DNA from: an uncultured Eubacteriales bacterium
Lineage (GTDB): Bacteria; Bacillota; Clostridia; Christensenellales; CAG-138
DNA: 64,000 bases
Direction of reading: 5' to 3'
Assembly (NCBI GenBank): GCA_902768795.1
Contig: CACXMS010000007.1
Span: 1-64,000 of the forward strand
The position numbers were made by a program, and so were the translations under genes. This document shows, piece by piece, positions 6,647 through 16,475 of the stretch (position 1 is its first letter; the number at the start of each line of letters is the position of its first letter). The notes below the pieces were generated by a model that worked only from the letters and a program-made list of their open reading frames with translations, was not told where the DNA came from and searched no databases.

Positions 6647-9001
6647 TCATTTCAAAGTGACGACCGTGACGCCGGCGTCGCCCTCGCCGTAATTGCCGAT
6701 GCGAAAGCTTTTCACCTTCGGATGCGTTCGCAGATAGTTCTGCACCCCCGCACGCAAAGCCCCCGTCCCCTTGCCGTGAATGATATTGAATTCGGTCCGG
6801 CCGGTCATAAGACATTGATCGATAAACGCATCAATCTTCAGGATCGCGTCGTCCACCATATTTCCGCGAAGATCCAGTTCATAAGAAACGGTCCGGATTT
6901 CGGTCATAATCTCGCGCGGACGCGTCACGACTTTCGGCGCCGCTTCCGGTTTTTCGGGGATCCTGAGATCGCTTATCGGTACGAACAGCTTTACGACTCC
7001 CGCCTGCACCTGCACATTTCCCTTCGCGTCCGCCGCTTTCAGCACTGTCGCGGTGCTGTTCAGACTTGCAACGAATACGGATTGTCCCTGCGTCACTTTC
7101 TGCGGAACAGCCCCCGGCGCATCCGAGGCAGCAACGTTATCATACAGGGTTGCTTCCCGTTCCCGCAGCGCATCGCGTGAGGACTGCACCGCACGCTCAA
7201 GCGCTTTTCGGTCGATGTTCTGCACCTTCCGAAGCTGGGCGATCAGCGATTCCATTTCCCGTCGCGTTTCGTTCACGACGCTGCGCGCTTCTTCCCTCGC
7301 CTTTTCCCGCAGCGCTGCCCGCTCATTTTTCAGACGGTTTTGTTCGCGCTCCAGTTCTTCCCGCAGTCTTTTCACCTTCTCGTACTCGGCATTTGCGCGC
7401 TCCGCCGTTTCTTCCGCCACGCGCCGCTGCGCTTCTGCGCCGCTGAGAACGTCTTCAAACGCAACGTCTTCCGATTCCAGAAACGTTCTGGCGCGCTCAA
7501 TGATCGTCTCTGACAGTCCAAGCCGCTTGCTGATTTCAAAAGCGTTCGATTTTCCCGGAATTCCGATGAACAGCCGGTACGTCGGGCACAGGCGGTCGAC
7601 GTCAAACTCCATTGACGCATTCTGCATTCCGTCCCGTGTCAGTGCAAAGGCCTTGATCTCGCTGTAATGCGTCGTCGCAAACGTTACCGCCCCGCTGTTT
7701 TGCAAATGCTCCAAAATCGCCTGCGCGAGCGCGGCTCCCTCGTTCGGATCGGTTCCCGCGCCGAGCTCGTCCAGCAGAACAAGCGTCTTTTCGTCCGCGG
7801 TGTTCAGGATACCGACAATGTTCGTCATGTGCGCCGAGAACGTGGAAAGCGACTGCTCAATCGACTGCTCGTCTCCGATGTCAGCGAGAACCTCCCGGAA
7901 AACGGAAATGTCGCTGTTCTCATCGGCCGGGAGGAACATACCGGATGAAGCCATCAGCGTGAAGAGACCGACGGTTTTGAGCGTAACCGTTTTGCCTCCG
8001 GTATTCGGTCCGGTGATGATCAGCGTACGGTACCCGTCGCCGATCCAGATCGATACCGGAACGACCGTATGTTTGTCGATCAGCGGATGGCGTCCGTTCT
8101 TGATGCGGATCAGGCCTTCATCGTTCAGGCGCGGGCAATACGCGCCGAGCTCACGCGCAAGAACCGCTCTTGCAAAGATGCAATCGATTTTCGCAAGCAG
8201 CAGCAGACTCGTGTACAGCTCGTCCGCGTAAGGCGCTACCAGTGCCGTCAAGCCCGCCAGGATCCTCTCGATCTCCTGTTTTTCTTCCGCAAGCAGCCGC
8301 TTGTATTCATTACCGAGTTCGACAACTGCAGTCGGCTCAATGAACAGCGTCTGTCCGGAGCTGCTCTGATCATGCACAAGGCCACTGATCTGGGCGCGAT
8401 ACTCGGCTTTCACGGGAATTGCGTATCGACCGTTTCGCATCGTGACGATCGGCTCCTGCAAATACTTCTGATAGGACGTACTTTTGATGAAGCTGTTGAG
8501 TTTATCGCGCACGCGCTCGTTTGTGATCCGCATCTGCCGGCGAATATGGGCAAGGGTCGGCGAAGCATTGTCCGCCATTTCCTCTTCCGACAGAATGCAG
8601 CGGTCGATCTCATCTTCAATCGATCGGTGCGAGGAAAGCGGCGCGGCGATTTCATTCAACTCCGAACCGGGTTCGCCCCCCGTCAGCGTCTCCCGTGCAC
8701 AGCGGCTCACCGTCAGGCAGCGCGCGACGCCGAGCAAATCGGTCATCGAAAGCGAATACGCCGCATGAGCGCGGCGCAGCGTATTTCTCAAATCCGGAAA
8801 GCTTTCGACCGGCGTTCTTCCCGTGCGGCGATAGATCGCATCCGCCTCCCATGTCTGTCGAAGCAGTTTCCTTGCGGTCTCGAGATCGGACACCGGCACA
8901 AGCGCCTCTGTCTCTGCCTTTCCGAGATCGGAAGCGGCAAAGGAGGCGCAAAGCGTTCGGATCTTATCATATTCCAGCGTAAGAAACGCTTTCGAATTCA
9001 T
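6647..9001 (-). CDS. mutS2: MutS2-family ATPase/endonuclease (RqcU-like)
   Basis: A full-length MutS2 of 784 residues. The order is: helical core and clamp, ABC-type ATPase with Walker A GPNTGGKT at about 330-337 and Walker B region LVLLDELGAGTDPNEGAAL, a long coiled coil (about 515-610), a KOW-like region, and a C-terminal Smr nuclease domain (about 705-784). The Smr domain retains its LDLRG and HGKGTGAL motifs. MutS2 suppresses recombination by cutting branched DNA, and in Bacillus it also splits collided ribosomes for quality control. It lacks the mismatch-recognition domain of MutS. The small membrane protein after it is likely co-transcribed. Confidence 0.95.
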   Translation of the reverse strand: MNSKAFLTLEYDKIRTLCASFAASDLGKAETEALVPVSDLETARKLLRQTWEADAIYRRTGRTPVESFPDLRNTLRRAHAAYSLSMTDLLGVARCLTVSRCARETLTGGEPGSELNEIAAPLSSHRSIEDEIDRCILSEEEMADNASPTLAHIRRQMRITNERVRDKLNSFIKSTSYQKYLQEPIVTMRNGRYAIPVKAEYRAQISGLVHDQSSSGQTLFIEPTAVVELGNEYKRLLAEEKQEIERILAGLTALVAPYADELYTSLLLLAKIDCIFARAVLARELGAYCPRLNDEGLIRIKNGRHPLIDKHTVVPVSIWIGDGYRTLIITGPNTGGKTVTLKTVGLFTLMASSGMFLPADENSDISVFREVLADIGDEQSIEQSLSTFSAHMTNIVGILNTADEKTLVLLDELGAGTDPNEGAALAQAILEHLQNSGAVTFATTHYSEIKAFALTRDGMQNASMEFDVDRLCPTYRLFIGIPGKSNAFEISKRLGLSETIIERARTFLESEDVAFEDVLSGAEAQRRVAEETAERANAEYEKVKRLREELEREQNRLKNERAALREKAREEARSVVNETRREMESLIAQLRKVQNIDRKALERAVQSSRDALREREATLYDNVAASDAPGAVPQKVTQGQSVFVASLNSTATVLKAADAKGNVQVQAGVVKLFVPISDLRIPEKPEAAPKVVTRPREIMTEIRTVSYELDLRGNMVDDAILKIDAFIDQCLMTGRTEFNIIHGKGTGALRAGVQNYLRTHPKVKSFRIGNYGEGDAGVTVVTLK

Positions 9002-9013
9002 GGCCTTTCCTTT

Positions 9014-10297
9014 TCAGTTGATGTTATTGAGATCTCCGATGACAACGCTCAGATCGATCTGCTTTCCGTCCCGTTCGATCGTGAACACGACCGTCTGACC
9101 GACCGCCGTCTGATTGGCGATAAAGCGAACAATCTCGTTGTAATCGTCGAATTCCGTGCCGTCGAGCGCAAGAATCACGTCTCCGACCTGCATCCCGGCA
9201 AGGTCTGCAGGGCCGCCCTCGGTAACCGACGCGACATAGGGGCGCTTTTCATCCTGCTCCGCAGCATACTGCAGATTCGCCTGCGCGATCTTAATCCCGA
9301 TGCCGGGCTTTGGGATGCTGCCCGAAGTGATCAGCTGCGTCGCGATCTCCCAAACGTGATTGATCGGTAGCGCATAGCCGATTCCCTCGGCCGAAACGGT
9401 GTTGCCGAAGCTGTCATAACCCGCGACAACGGTTTTCGCACTCGCCATGCCGATAACATTGCCGTTCATATCGATCAAAGGACCGCCGCTGTTGCCGAAA
9501 TTGATTGCGGCATCGGTCTGAATATAGGTGTTCGTAAATCCTTCGATATTGATTTCACGCGACTTCGCGCTGATGATCCCGAACGTAACAGAGCCGGCAA
9601 GCTCGCTCTTGACCGGATCGCCGATCGTCATAACAAATTCACCGACGCGGATCGTATCCGAGTCGCCTTTGGGCAGCGCAGTAAGGCCGTCTCTGTCAAT
9701 CTTAACGACAGCGACATCGTTCGTGCGATCCATGCCGACGACAACCGCGTCCACGATTTCACCGTCGCTGAGCCGGATCGTAACGCGCTCCGCATCCTCA
9801 ACAATATGCGCGTTCGTCAGAATGTACCCGTCGGTCGTAATAATGAAGCCGGAGCCGGCAGACCATTCCACGAGCGAATTGTTGCGATCGTACGTGCGCC
9901 AGTTGCTAACGCCGACCACGCCCGGCGAAACCGCCTCGATCACATCCGGCAGCGTTGCAAACGTCTCGGCGAACGGATCTGCCGCGTCGTTCATGAAATC
10001 GGGATCAGGCGCATAGGTGGGCGCCGGCGTGGCTGTAACCTTCGGCGCTTTCGGCGCAGTTGTTTCGTTCGGCAAAGGCGTGGCCTTTGGAATCAACGAT
10101 CCGACGATTCGCTGCGCGCCGCATGCCTGCCGCAGCAAACCGATTCCGCGCGCGGAAAGAACCGTGCAGGCAACGGAGCCGATTGCAAGCAGGCCGATCA
10201 GAATCCAGACAAGGATAACGCCGCCTGTATGCTCGCGCCGAAGTTTTTTGTCCTCTGCATAATCTGCCGGGTAAGAATATTTATAGGGTTGTTTCAT
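9014..10297 (-). CDS. HtrA/DegP-type serine protease (trypsin fold + PDZ)
   Basis: A 427-residue membrane-anchored S1C protease. It has a basic cytoplasmic start, one membrane helix (about 25-50), a Pro/Thr-rich linker and a trypsin-like domain. The catalytic triad residues are visible: His in TNAHIV (about 162), Asp in DRTNDVAVVK (about 191) and Ser in FGNSGGPL (about 267). One PDZ domain (about 330-425) carries ADLAGMQVGDVILALDG. Such proteases degrade or refold misfolded proteins outside the membrane. The start overlaps the histidine kinase stop by 17 bp, so it is transcribed behind the two-component system. That fits CssRS-HtrA-like control of secretion stress. Confidence 0.93.
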   Translation of the reverse strand: MKQPYKYSYPADYAEDKKLRREHTGGVILVWILIGLLAIGSVACTVLSARGIGLLRQACGAQRIVGSLIPKATPLPNETTAPKAPKVTATPAPTYAPDPDFMNDAADPFAETFATLPDVIEAVSPGVVGVSNWRTYDRNNSLVEWSAGSGFIITTDGYILTNAHIVEDAERVTIRLSDGEIVDAVVVGMDRTNDVAVVKIDRDGLTALPKGDSDTIRVGEFVMTIGDPVKSELAGSVTFGIISAKSREINIEGFTNTYIQTDAAINFGNSGGPLIDMNGNVIGMASAKTVVAGYDSFGNTVSAEGIGYALPINHVWEIATQLITSGSIPKPGIGIKIAQANLQYAAEQDEKRPYVASVTEGGPADLAGMQVGDVILALDGTEFDDYNEIVRFIANQTAVGQTVVFTIERDGKQIDLSVVIGDLNNIN

Positions 10298-11741
10298 CGT
10301 GTTTTCCTCCGTCCGTCATTCTTTTCATGACGCCCGCCCGTTCCAGCGAGAACGTGAACTGCGTTCCTCTGCCGCGCGCGCTGCGTACCGTTATGGTCTG
10401 TCCGTGCTGTTCAATGATACGCTTGACGATCGACAGTCCGAGACCTGAACCGACCGTCGGCGAAGGCGTATGCGCCTTTTCCACCTTATAAAAACGATCG
10501 AAAACGTGCGGAATATCCTCCTGCGGAATCCCGATGCCGTTATCCTTGACCGTGACAAATACTTCCTTTCGCATCGAATACGTGGAAACGCAAACCGTTT
10601 GCCCCGGTTCGGAATACTTGATTGCGTTGTCGATCAGGTTCCGCAAGACCTGACCGATCTTATCGCTGTCCGCATACACAAAAAACTGTTCCTGTGCGAA
10701 GCGAACATCCATCTCCATCTTGCGTTCCGTCAGCCGCGCTTCAAACGTGATCAGCGTGCGGCGAATCAGTTCGTTGATATCGAACGTTTCATACTGCAGT
10801 TCGATCATTCCCGATTCGATTCGGCTGAGATCAAGAAGATCGTTGACCATTGTCGTCATACGCCGCGTTTCCGCCAGTACGATCCCGATATACTCGGGAT
10901 AATTCTCCGGAGGGATCGTGCCGTCCTGCATCGCCTCCAAGAACCCTTTCATGGACGTCAGCGGCGATCGGAGTTCATGCGATACGTTGGCGACAAAGCT
11001 GCGGCGCGTATTGTCCAGATCCTTGATCTGTTCGGCCATTTCGTTGAAGCTGCGGCCGAGCTGCGCCGCCTCGTCGCGCCCTTTCAGCGTGATGCGCTGG
11101 GAAAAATCGCCCCGGGAATAGCATCGCACGATATGGTTGATCTCCACAAACGGATCGATCAGACGGTGCGCGTTGTAATAGGAAAGCATGACGGCGCCCA
11201 AAAACACAAGCAGCGCGACGAGCAGCATCCAAAGCAGCATTTCGCTCATGCGGCGGTTCAGTTCGGACAGATCGGTATGGATCAACAGAATCTCCGGACT
11301 GTCGCCGATACGGATGCTGCGGTACAGCGTCATAATCGGAAGATCGGCAAAGCGGAAATACCGCCGATGAAAATCACCGATTTTTGACGCGCCCGCCGCA
11401 ACCGACGCGTAGGCGGTCTTCTCCGCCGGGTACTCGGAATACGGTTTCCATTTGTCGTCCGTATAGTAGGAACGAACGGATCCGTGATCGTCGATCCGTT
11501 CGATCAGATAATCGCCGTCATCCGCGATTTCGTTCAGCGTTTCCGCCGGGTCTTTCCCGCCTTGCAGCGCCGTGTCAATCGCTTGCGACCTGGTATACAG
11601 TACAGTCTGAACGGCCTGTACGTTTTGAACGCGAACCACCAATGCCAGCGTTCCGCCGACCAGCAGAATCACCGCCAAAGCGGCAAGACTCTGCATGACC
11701 AGCATGCGCGAAAAGATGGTCCGAAAACGCAGCTTTCGCAT
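10281..11741 (-). CDS. Sensor histidine kinase, HAMP type
   Basis: A 486-residue kinase with a first membrane helix at about 17-37 and an extracytoplasmic sensor domain (about 40-165) carrying SEYPAEKTAYASVAAGA. A second helix (about 168-190) leads to HAMP. The HisKA box is FVANVSHELRSPLTSMKGF (His at about 253). The HATPase has N box NLIDNAIKYSE, G1 VKDNGIGIP, F box HVFDRFYKV and G2 GSGLGLSIVKRI. It is the partner of the OmpR-family regulator whose stop lies 6 bp upstream of its start. The signal is unknown. The co-transcribed HtrA protease suggests envelope or protein-folding stress. Confidence 0.95.
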   Translation of the reverse strand: MRKLRFRTIFSRMLVMQSLAALAVILLVGGTLALVVRVQNVQAVQTVLYTRSQAIDTALQGGKDPAETLNEIADDGDYLIERIDDHGSVRSYYTDDKWKPYSEYPAEKTAYASVAAGASKIGDFHRRYFRFADLPIMTLYRSIRIGDSPEILLIHTDLSELNRRMSEMLLWMLLVALLVFLGAVMLSYYNAHRLIDPFVEINHIVRCYSRGDFSQRITLKGRDEAAQLGRSFNEMAEQIKDLDNTRRSFVANVSHELRSPLTSMKGFLEAMQDGTIPPENYPEYIGIVLAETRRMTTMVNDLLDLSRIESGMIELQYETFDINELIRRTLITFEARLTERKMEMDVRFAQEQFFVYADSDKIGQVLRNLIDNAIKYSEPGQTVCVSTYSMRKEVFVTVKDNGIGIPQEDIPHVFDRFYKVEKAHTPSPTVGSGLGLSIVKRIIEQHGQTITVRSARGRGTQFTFSLERAGVMKRMTDGGKHDETTL

Positions 11742-11747
11742 GATGAA

Positions 11748-12437
11748 TCAGGACTGTTGCTTAATATCGAATTTGTATCCGACGCCCCAAACGGTCTTCA
11801 GCTGCCAGGAATCGCGCTCTCCCAGTTTTTCGCGGATTCGCTTCACATGAACGTCCACTGTGCGCGAATCGCCGAAAAAGTCGAACCCCCAGACCTGCTC
11901 GAGCAGCTGCTCACGGGTAAACACTTTTCCGCTGTGCGATGCGAGGAAATACAGAAGCTCAATCTCCTTGGGCGGCATATCGATTGCTATGCCGTCCAGC
12001 AGAACGGAATAGTTCTCCAGCGAAATGTGAAGATCGGGCAGATCCACAACCTTCGCTACATCATCCGCCGGCGTCATACGGCGCAGAACGGCTTTGATCC
12101 GCGCAACAAGCTCGTTGGAATCGAATGGCTTGGCAATATAATCGTCGGCGCCGAGCTCAAGGCCGCGAACACGCTCGCCGGTGTCGCCCTTTGCCGTCAG
12201 CATGATGACCGGCGTCGTGCTTTCCTGCCGAATTTCATGCAGGATCGACCAACCGTCCTTTCCGGGCAGCATAACGTCGAGTACGACAAGCGTCGGCCGA
12301 ACCGAACGAAACGTCGGCAGCGCTTCATACCCGGTCGTGCAGGTTGCAACTTCAAATCCCGCTTTTTTCAGATACAGTTCGATGATCGCAAGAATATTTC
12401 TGTCGTCATCAATGACAAGAATGCTGTTGTTTTCCAT
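11748..12437 (-). CDS. OmpR/PhoB-family response regulator
   Basis: A 229-residue regulator. The receiver domain has acidic pocket DDD near the start, phospho-acceptor Asp in VVLDVMLPGKDGW (about 53), Thr in VIMLTAKGD and Lys in DDYIAKPF. The C-terminal winged-helix DNA-binding domain (about 130-225) contains FTREQLLEQVWG and SRTVDVHVKRIREKLG. The start at 12437 is preferred because GGAGGAAACC lies directly before it. An ATG 15 bp further upstream overlaps the previous stop and would contain that ribosome-binding site. It is expected to control its own operon and targets such as the htrA gene. Confidence 0.95.
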   Translation of the reverse strand: MENNSILVIDDDRNILAIIELYLKKAGFEVATCTTGYEALPTFRSVRPTLVVLDVMLPGKDGWSILHEIRQESTTPVIMLTAKGDTGERVRGLELGADDYIAKPFDSNELVARIKAVLRRMTPADDVAKVVDLPDLHISLENYSVLLDGIAIDMPPKEIELLYFLASHSGKVFTREQLLEQVWGFDFFGDSRTVDVHVKRIREKLGERDSWQLKTVWGVGYKFDIKQQS

Positions 12438-12448
12438 GGTTTCCTCCG

Positions 12449-12859
12449 TCATTCTCTCACTTCTACGGCAATGCCGTTTTGCATCAGCACCGCCGCGGTG
12501 ACGCCGTACCCCTCAGTCAGCGTTCCCGTAAACGTTCCGTCATAGATCCTGCCCGCTCCGCAGGACGGACTTCGCGCTTTCAGCACCGCACGGTCGCATC
12601 CGTACATGCGCGCAAGTCGCAGCGTTTCCTGCGCGCCCAAGGCGTATGCTTCGGTTCTGTCCACCCCGTCCTTTGCCATGACCCGACCGTCCGGCAAGCG
12701 CTCGCACGGAATGCGCGGGCACGGCAAACCGCCGAGCATTTCAGGACAAACCGGAATTGCCCGGCCATCCTGCACCCAGGCGACAACCGTTTCGTCGGGC
12801 GCAACGGCAGCATCGTATCGGCATCGAAAGCCGGCAAGACAGGCGCTGACGAGAATCAT
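12449..12859 (-). CDS. DUF523 protein, TudS-like desulfurase candidate
   Basis: This 136-residue protein has the DUF523 hallmarks: SACLAGFRCRYD at the start, then CPEMLGGLP.PR and LKARSPSCGAGRIYDGTFTG. The conserved Cys residues at about 7, 13, 38 and 99 include the set that holds a [4Fe-4S] cluster in TudS, the thiouracil desulfurase of this family. Removal of sulfur from thiolated pyrimidines is therefore possible but not proven, as the family is functionally mixed. It is the first gene of the run leading into the response regulator (stop and upstream ATG overlap), with its own promoter. Confidence 0.85.
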   Translation of the reverse strand: MILVSACLAGFRCRYDAAVAPDETVVAWVQDGRAIPVCPEMLGGLPCPRIPCERLPDGRVMAKDGVDRTEAYALGAQETLRLARMYGCDRAVLKARSPSCGAGRIYDGTFTGTLTEGYGVTAAVLMQNGIAVEVRE

Positions 12860-12886
12860 TGCATACTACCTCTATTTTGCTGACTT

Positions 12887-12915
12887 ATTTTAACACATCT
12901 TTTTGTTTCTGTAAA
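12887..12915 (-). promoter_or_regulatory. Promoter upstream of the DUF523 gene
   Basis: Minus strand -35 TTTACA and -10 TAAAAT, 17 bp apart, about 28 bp before the start codon. Confidence 0.55.
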
Positions 12916-12964
12916 TAGTTTGTTCATTTTTTCGGCATCTCACACCTGTGTTTTTTAGTTGCAA

Positions 12965-12996
12965 ATACCTGCTCCCGGGACTTTGGAAGCAGGTAT
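12965..12996 (-). terminator. Terminator after ygeW
   Basis: ATACCTGCT and AGCAGGTAT form a 9-bp stem about 25 bp past the ygeW stop at 13022. The tract beyond it on the minus strand includes TTTGCAACTAAAAAA, so the T-run is imperfect. Confidence 0.5.
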
Positions 12997-13021
12997 GTTT
13001 TGATTTTATCCGGATTGAATT

Positions 13022-14245
13022 TTAACGATCGCCGCCCTCCCAGCGTTTTTGAGCGCGGGCTTCGAGCTCAAGCAGCGTTTTCTGCGGATTTTTGACCTTG
13101 GCAAGGAAGATCATCGCCGCGATGATATACGGCTTGAACGACGCCTGCTTATACAGCGGATCACGGTACCGGTCAAACACCGACGCGGCAACCTCGCCGG
13201 CTTCGCAGGATACATCCGTGATATCGGCAGGCAGGCAATGCAGATAGAGTGCTTTGCCGTCCTTGGTAAGCTGCATCATTTCCTCGGTGCATTCCCAGTC
13301 CTTATGCTCGGCGTTCTGGGCAAGCAACTGTTTTTCAAGCGTTTTGATTCCCTCGAGATCGCCGTTTCCGTACAGCTCCGTGCGCTCCTCCATTGCTTTG
13401 TACGGCGCCCAGGACTTCGGATAAACGATGTCCGCATCCCGGAACGCTTCTTTCATGTCGTGTGTGATCTGAAACTTCGCGCCGGTTTTGCGGCAGTTCT
13501 CCTCCGCCACCTTCACGACGTCCTCCATGATCTCGTATCCCTCGGGATACGCCAGCGTGACGTCCATGCCGAACCGTGTGAACAGTCCCGAAACGCCCTG
13601 CGGAACGGACAAGGGCTTTCCGTACGACGGGCTGTACGCCCACGTCATCGCGACTTTTTTGCCTTTCAGGTTTTTGATTGCCTCATCGAGATCGTCGCTG
13701 CCGCCGAGCGCATGGATGCAATGCAGCATGTCCGCCATGCACTGCGTCGGATGGTCGATGTCACACTGGAGGTTCACAAGCGTCGGCTTCTGTTCCAGTA
13801 CGCCCGCCTTATTGCCCTCGGTTACCGCGTGAACGACGTTGTGCATATAAGTGTTGCCCTTCCCGATGTACATATCGTCGCGGATACCGATGACATCCGC
13901 CATGAAGGAAATCATGTTCGCGGTCTCGCGCACCGTTTCGCCGTGTGCGATCTGGCTCTTGCCTTCGTCAAGATCCTGTACCTCCAGGCCGAGCAGATTG
14001 CAGGCCGACGCAAACGAAAAGCGCGTGCGCGTTGAATTGTCGCGAAACAGCGAGATGCCAAGCCCGGAATCAAAGATTTTCGTCGAGATATTGTTTTCCC
14101 TGAGATGCCGGAGCGCGTCCGCCACCGTGAATACGGCCGCGATCTCATCGTCGGTTTTTTCCCAGGTCAGGAAAAAATCGCCGTTGTACATGTTCTCAAA
14201 ATGCAGCTCATTGAGCTTATCGGTATACTTTTTGACGTTGCTCAT
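13022..14245 (-). CDS. ygeW: Knotted carbamoyltransferase YgeW
   Basis: A 407-residue member of the aspartate/ornithine carbamoyltransferase superfamily. It has the carbamoyl-phosphate loop NSTRTRFSF (here DNSTRTRF), the HPTQ motif (DHPTQCMADM) and HCLPAD near the C-terminus. Length and motifs such as SQIAHGETVRETANMISFMADVIGIRDD match YgeW rather than OTC or ATC. YgeW keeps the knotted fold and transfers a carbamoyl group, but its second substrate is not established. It is the last gene of a three-gene group with the ygeY-like hydrolase and a DauR-like regulator. In Escherichia coli the yge cluster also contains ygeX, hyuA and ssnA, which are absent here. Confidence 0.92.
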   Translation of the reverse strand: MSNVKKYTDKLNELHFENMYNGDFFLTWEKTDDEIAAVFTVADALRHLRENNISTKIFDSGLGISLFRDNSTRTRFSFASACNLLGLEVQDLDEGKSQIAHGETVRETANMISFMADVIGIRDDMYIGKGNTYMHNVVHAVTEGNKAGVLEQKPTLVNLQCDIDHPTQCMADMLHCIHALGGSDDLDEAIKNLKGKKVAMTWAYSPSYGKPLSVPQGVSGLFTRFGMDVTLAYPEGYEIMEDVVKVAEENCRKTGAKFQITHDMKEAFRDADIVYPKSWAPYKAMEERTELYGNGDLEGIKTLEKQLLAQNAEHKDWECTEEMMQLTKDGKALYLHCLPADITDVSCEAGEVAASVFDRYRDPLYKQASFKPYIIAAMIFLAKVKNPQKTLLELEARAQKRWEGGDR

Positions 14246-14256
14246 GGAATCCCCCT

Positions 14257-15633
14257 TTAATCATTCGCAAAAATCGTGTTCGTTTTCCCCGCGCGGAACT
14301 CCGCAGCGTCGACGCTCTTATCCGCCTCGAGATAGAAATGCGGCGTCAGCGCATAGACTGCGGCGCAAGTGACAAGATCCTGCTTCCATGTAATCTCATT
14401 CGGCGCATGCGCCTGCGATTCCGCACCCGGACCGAAACCGACGCACGGGATCCCGTACCGGCCCTGGATCGAAACGCCGTTTGTTGAGAACGTCCATTTG
14501 TCGATCAGCGGACGGTTCCTAAGGTGCATTGCCGTCGGCGAGCCGATACGCTGATCGCCGAACAGCGCTTTATGCGCGTTTGTGATCGCCTGCACATGCG
14601 CGGCGTTTTCCTTGTTGATCCACGTCGGGAAATAGCATTCGGTCTCATATTTGAGGCCGGTCCACGCGGGACGGTCGTACAGATACATCGAAACCTTGAC
14701 GTCGTCTCCGTACTTTTTGCAGGAAGGAAGATTGCGGATCTCCTCGAGACACGAATCCCACGTTTCTCCGGCCGTCATTCTCCGGTCGAGCGAAACAGCG
14801 CAGGAATCCGCGACCGCGCAACGCGACGGCGAAGTATAGAAGATTTGCGAGCAGGTGATCGTTCCTCTGCCGAGGAAACGCGCATCCTCATAATGCTCGG
14901 GATTGTACTTCGGATCGAGCATTTTCACAAGGCCCTTGATTTCGTCCGCATCGTTCGCGGTGTTTTCGTTCAATGCCCGCACGTCGCGCAGAATGTCCGC
15001 CATCTTGTAGATTGCGTTATCGCCGCGCTCCGGCGCGGAGCCGTGGCAGGAAACGCCGTGTACGTCCACGCGGATCTCCATTCTGCCCCGATGTCCGCGA
15101 TAGATACCGCCGTCGGTCGGCTCCGTGGAAACGACGAATTCCGGAGTGACGCCGTCTTCCTTGTGAATGTACTGCCAGCATAGCCCGTCGCAATCCTCCT
15201 CCTGAACGGTGGCGGTCACGAGGATTTTGTATCCTTCTGGAATCAGATTCAGGTCCTTCATGATTTTCGCGCCGTAAACCGCGCTCACGACGCCGCCTTC
15301 CTGATCGGATCCGCCGCGGCCGTAAATGACGTCGTCGGTCTCATAGCCCCGATACGGATCCTGCTCCCAATTTGCGAGATTCCCGATGCCGACCGTATCG
15401 ATGTGCCCGTCAAACGCGATGATTTTATCGCCGGTTCCCATCCAGCCGAGCGCATTGCCCTCCGGATCAATCTCCGCCTTGTCAAACCCGAGTTTCTCCA
15501 TCTCCGCGATTGTGCGGCGAATGACGCCTTCTTCCTCACAGCTTTCGCTCGGAATGGCGATCAGATCGCGCAGAAACCGAACCATGTCGGGAAGATATGC
15601 GGCTGCCGCCTGTTTGATTGCTTTTACGTCCAT
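14257..15633 (-). CDS. ygeY: YgeY-type M20 metallohydrolase
   Basis: A 458-residue M20-family amidohydrolase/peptidase. Metal ligands are visible in [10 protein letters not shown] (His and the following catalytic Asp), the bridging Asp in [10 protein letters not shown], the catalytic Glu-Glu in [10 protein letters not shown], and STEPTDGG. The final His should lie in the [13 protein letters not shown] segment. The length and the [24 protein letters not shown] dimerisation segment fit the YgeY group, which is linked to selenium-dependent purine or amidohydrolysis gene sets in other bacteria. It ends 11 bp before ygeW begins. It may release an amino acid or diamine from a carbamoylated or ureido compound, which is inference. 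Confidence 0.88.
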   Translation of the reverse strand: MDVKAIKQAAAAYLPDMVRFLRDLIAIPSESCEEEGVIRRTIAEMEKLGFDKAEIDPEGNALGWMGTGDKIIAFDGHIDTVGIGNLANWEQDPYRGYETDDVIYGRGGSDQEGGVVSAVYGAKIMKDLNLIPEGYKILVTATVQEEDCDGLCWQYIHKEDGVTPEFVVSTEPTDGGIYRGHRGRMEIRVDVHGVSCHGSAPERGDNAIYKMADILRDVRALNENTANDADEIKGLVKMLDPKYNPEHYEDARFLGRGTITCSQIFYTSPSRCAVADSCAVSLDRRMTAGETWDSCLEEIRNLPSCKKYGDDVKVSMYLYDRPAWTGLKYETECYFPTWINKENAAHVQAITNAHKALFGDQRIGSPTAMHLRNRPLIDKWTFSTNGVSIQGRYGIPCVGFGPGAESQAHAPNEITWKQDLVTCAAVYALTPHFYLEADKSVDAAEFRAGKTNTIFAND

Positions 15634-15662
15634 AGTGGTCTTCCTTTCCTTACAAAAAATAA

Positions 15663-16301
15663 TTACGGTTCATCCGACGTCTTCGCGTCGATATACGAAT
15701 ACAGAGTGTATTTACTGATGCCGAAATACTTCGCCACCTTATCGCCGCTGCGCGTCACCAAAAACGCGCCGGCCTTGTTGAGGAAACGAATCGCGCGGAT
15801 CTTATCGTCTTTGGTCATCATCGCAACCGGCTTGCCCACCTGCGCCGCAGCCTGTTCGATCAGATCATCCAGCAGGTCATTCACGGAAATCGGGATTCGT
15901 TCCGGCATTCTCGGTTCGCTGTTGTGATGCAGGATTGAATCAATCGCACGCTCCGCCATCAAAAGCTCTGTAATATCGTAGTTGATCGACAGAACGCCTT
16001 CCAGTTCCCCCGCATCGCTGCGGAGATAGATCGTGGAGGATTTCAGAATACGCCCGTCATGCGTCTTCGTCAGATACCCCGCGCTGTCCTTCAGATCCGC
16101 AGGATTTTCGGAATGCAGCGCTTCCAGTACGATGCGGCTCGGTCCGTCTCCTTCCTTGCGGTGCGTAACGTGACCGTTTTCGATTACGGCCACCGTATGG
16201 TCCGGATCCCCTCCCCGAAGATCATGCAGAACGATCTCACAGTTGCCTCCGAATTGCTGTGCCAGCGCAGCGGCAAGACGCTTGAAAAAATCCAGCTGCA
16301 T
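15663..16301 (-). CDS. YheO/DauR-type transcriptional regulator
   Basis: This 212-residue protein has an N-terminal PAS-like YheO domain (about 10-120) with [10 protein letters not shown] and [20 protein letters not shown]. The C-terminal helix-turn-helix (about 150-205) contains [38 protein letters not shown]. DauR of this family represses D-arginine catabolism in Pseudomonas. The gene lies just upstream of ygeY-ygeW on the same strand, so it most likely regulates them in response to their substrate. It has its own consensus promoter and is divergent from the DUF1292 gene. Confidence 0.88.
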   Translation of the reverse strand: MQLDFFKRLAAALAQQFGGNCEIVLHDLRGGDPDHTVAVIENGHVTHRKEGDGPSRIVLEALHSENPADLKDSAGYLTKTHDGRILKSSTIYLRSDAGELEGVLSINYDITELLMAERAIDSILHHNSEPRMPERIPISVNDLLDDLIEQAAAQVGKPVAMMTKDDKIRAIRFLNKAGAFLVTRSGDKVAKYFGISKYTLYSYIDAKTSDEP

Positions 16302-16330
16302 CCCCGTCTCCTCTCTGTTTTTTCATTTAT

Positions 16331-16359
16331 ATTATAAAAAAAACGCGCTTGCATGGCAA
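16331..16359 (-). promoter_or_regulatory. Promoter of the DauR-like/ygeY/ygeW operon
   Basis: Minus strand -35 TTGCCA and -10 TATAAT, 17 bp apart. The spacer carries a T7 run and the start codon is about 30 bp downstream. Confidence 0.7.
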
Positions 16360-16417
16360 TAGGAAAATCCAAAAAATTTTTGGGTTTCGCAAAGATTTTT
16401 AGTTTTCCGGAAAATGC

Positions 16418-16446
16418 TTGCAAAGCGGCCGTACTTCGGGTACAAT
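16418..16446 (+). promoter_or_regulatory. Promoter of the DUF1292 gene
   Basis: -35 TTGCAA and -10 TACAAT with a 17-bp spacer, 30 bp before the ATG at 16476. The ribosome-binding site is AAAGGAG. Confidence 0.75.
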
Positions 16447-16475
16447 AAATTTGACAAAATGAAAGGAGCAAGCCA

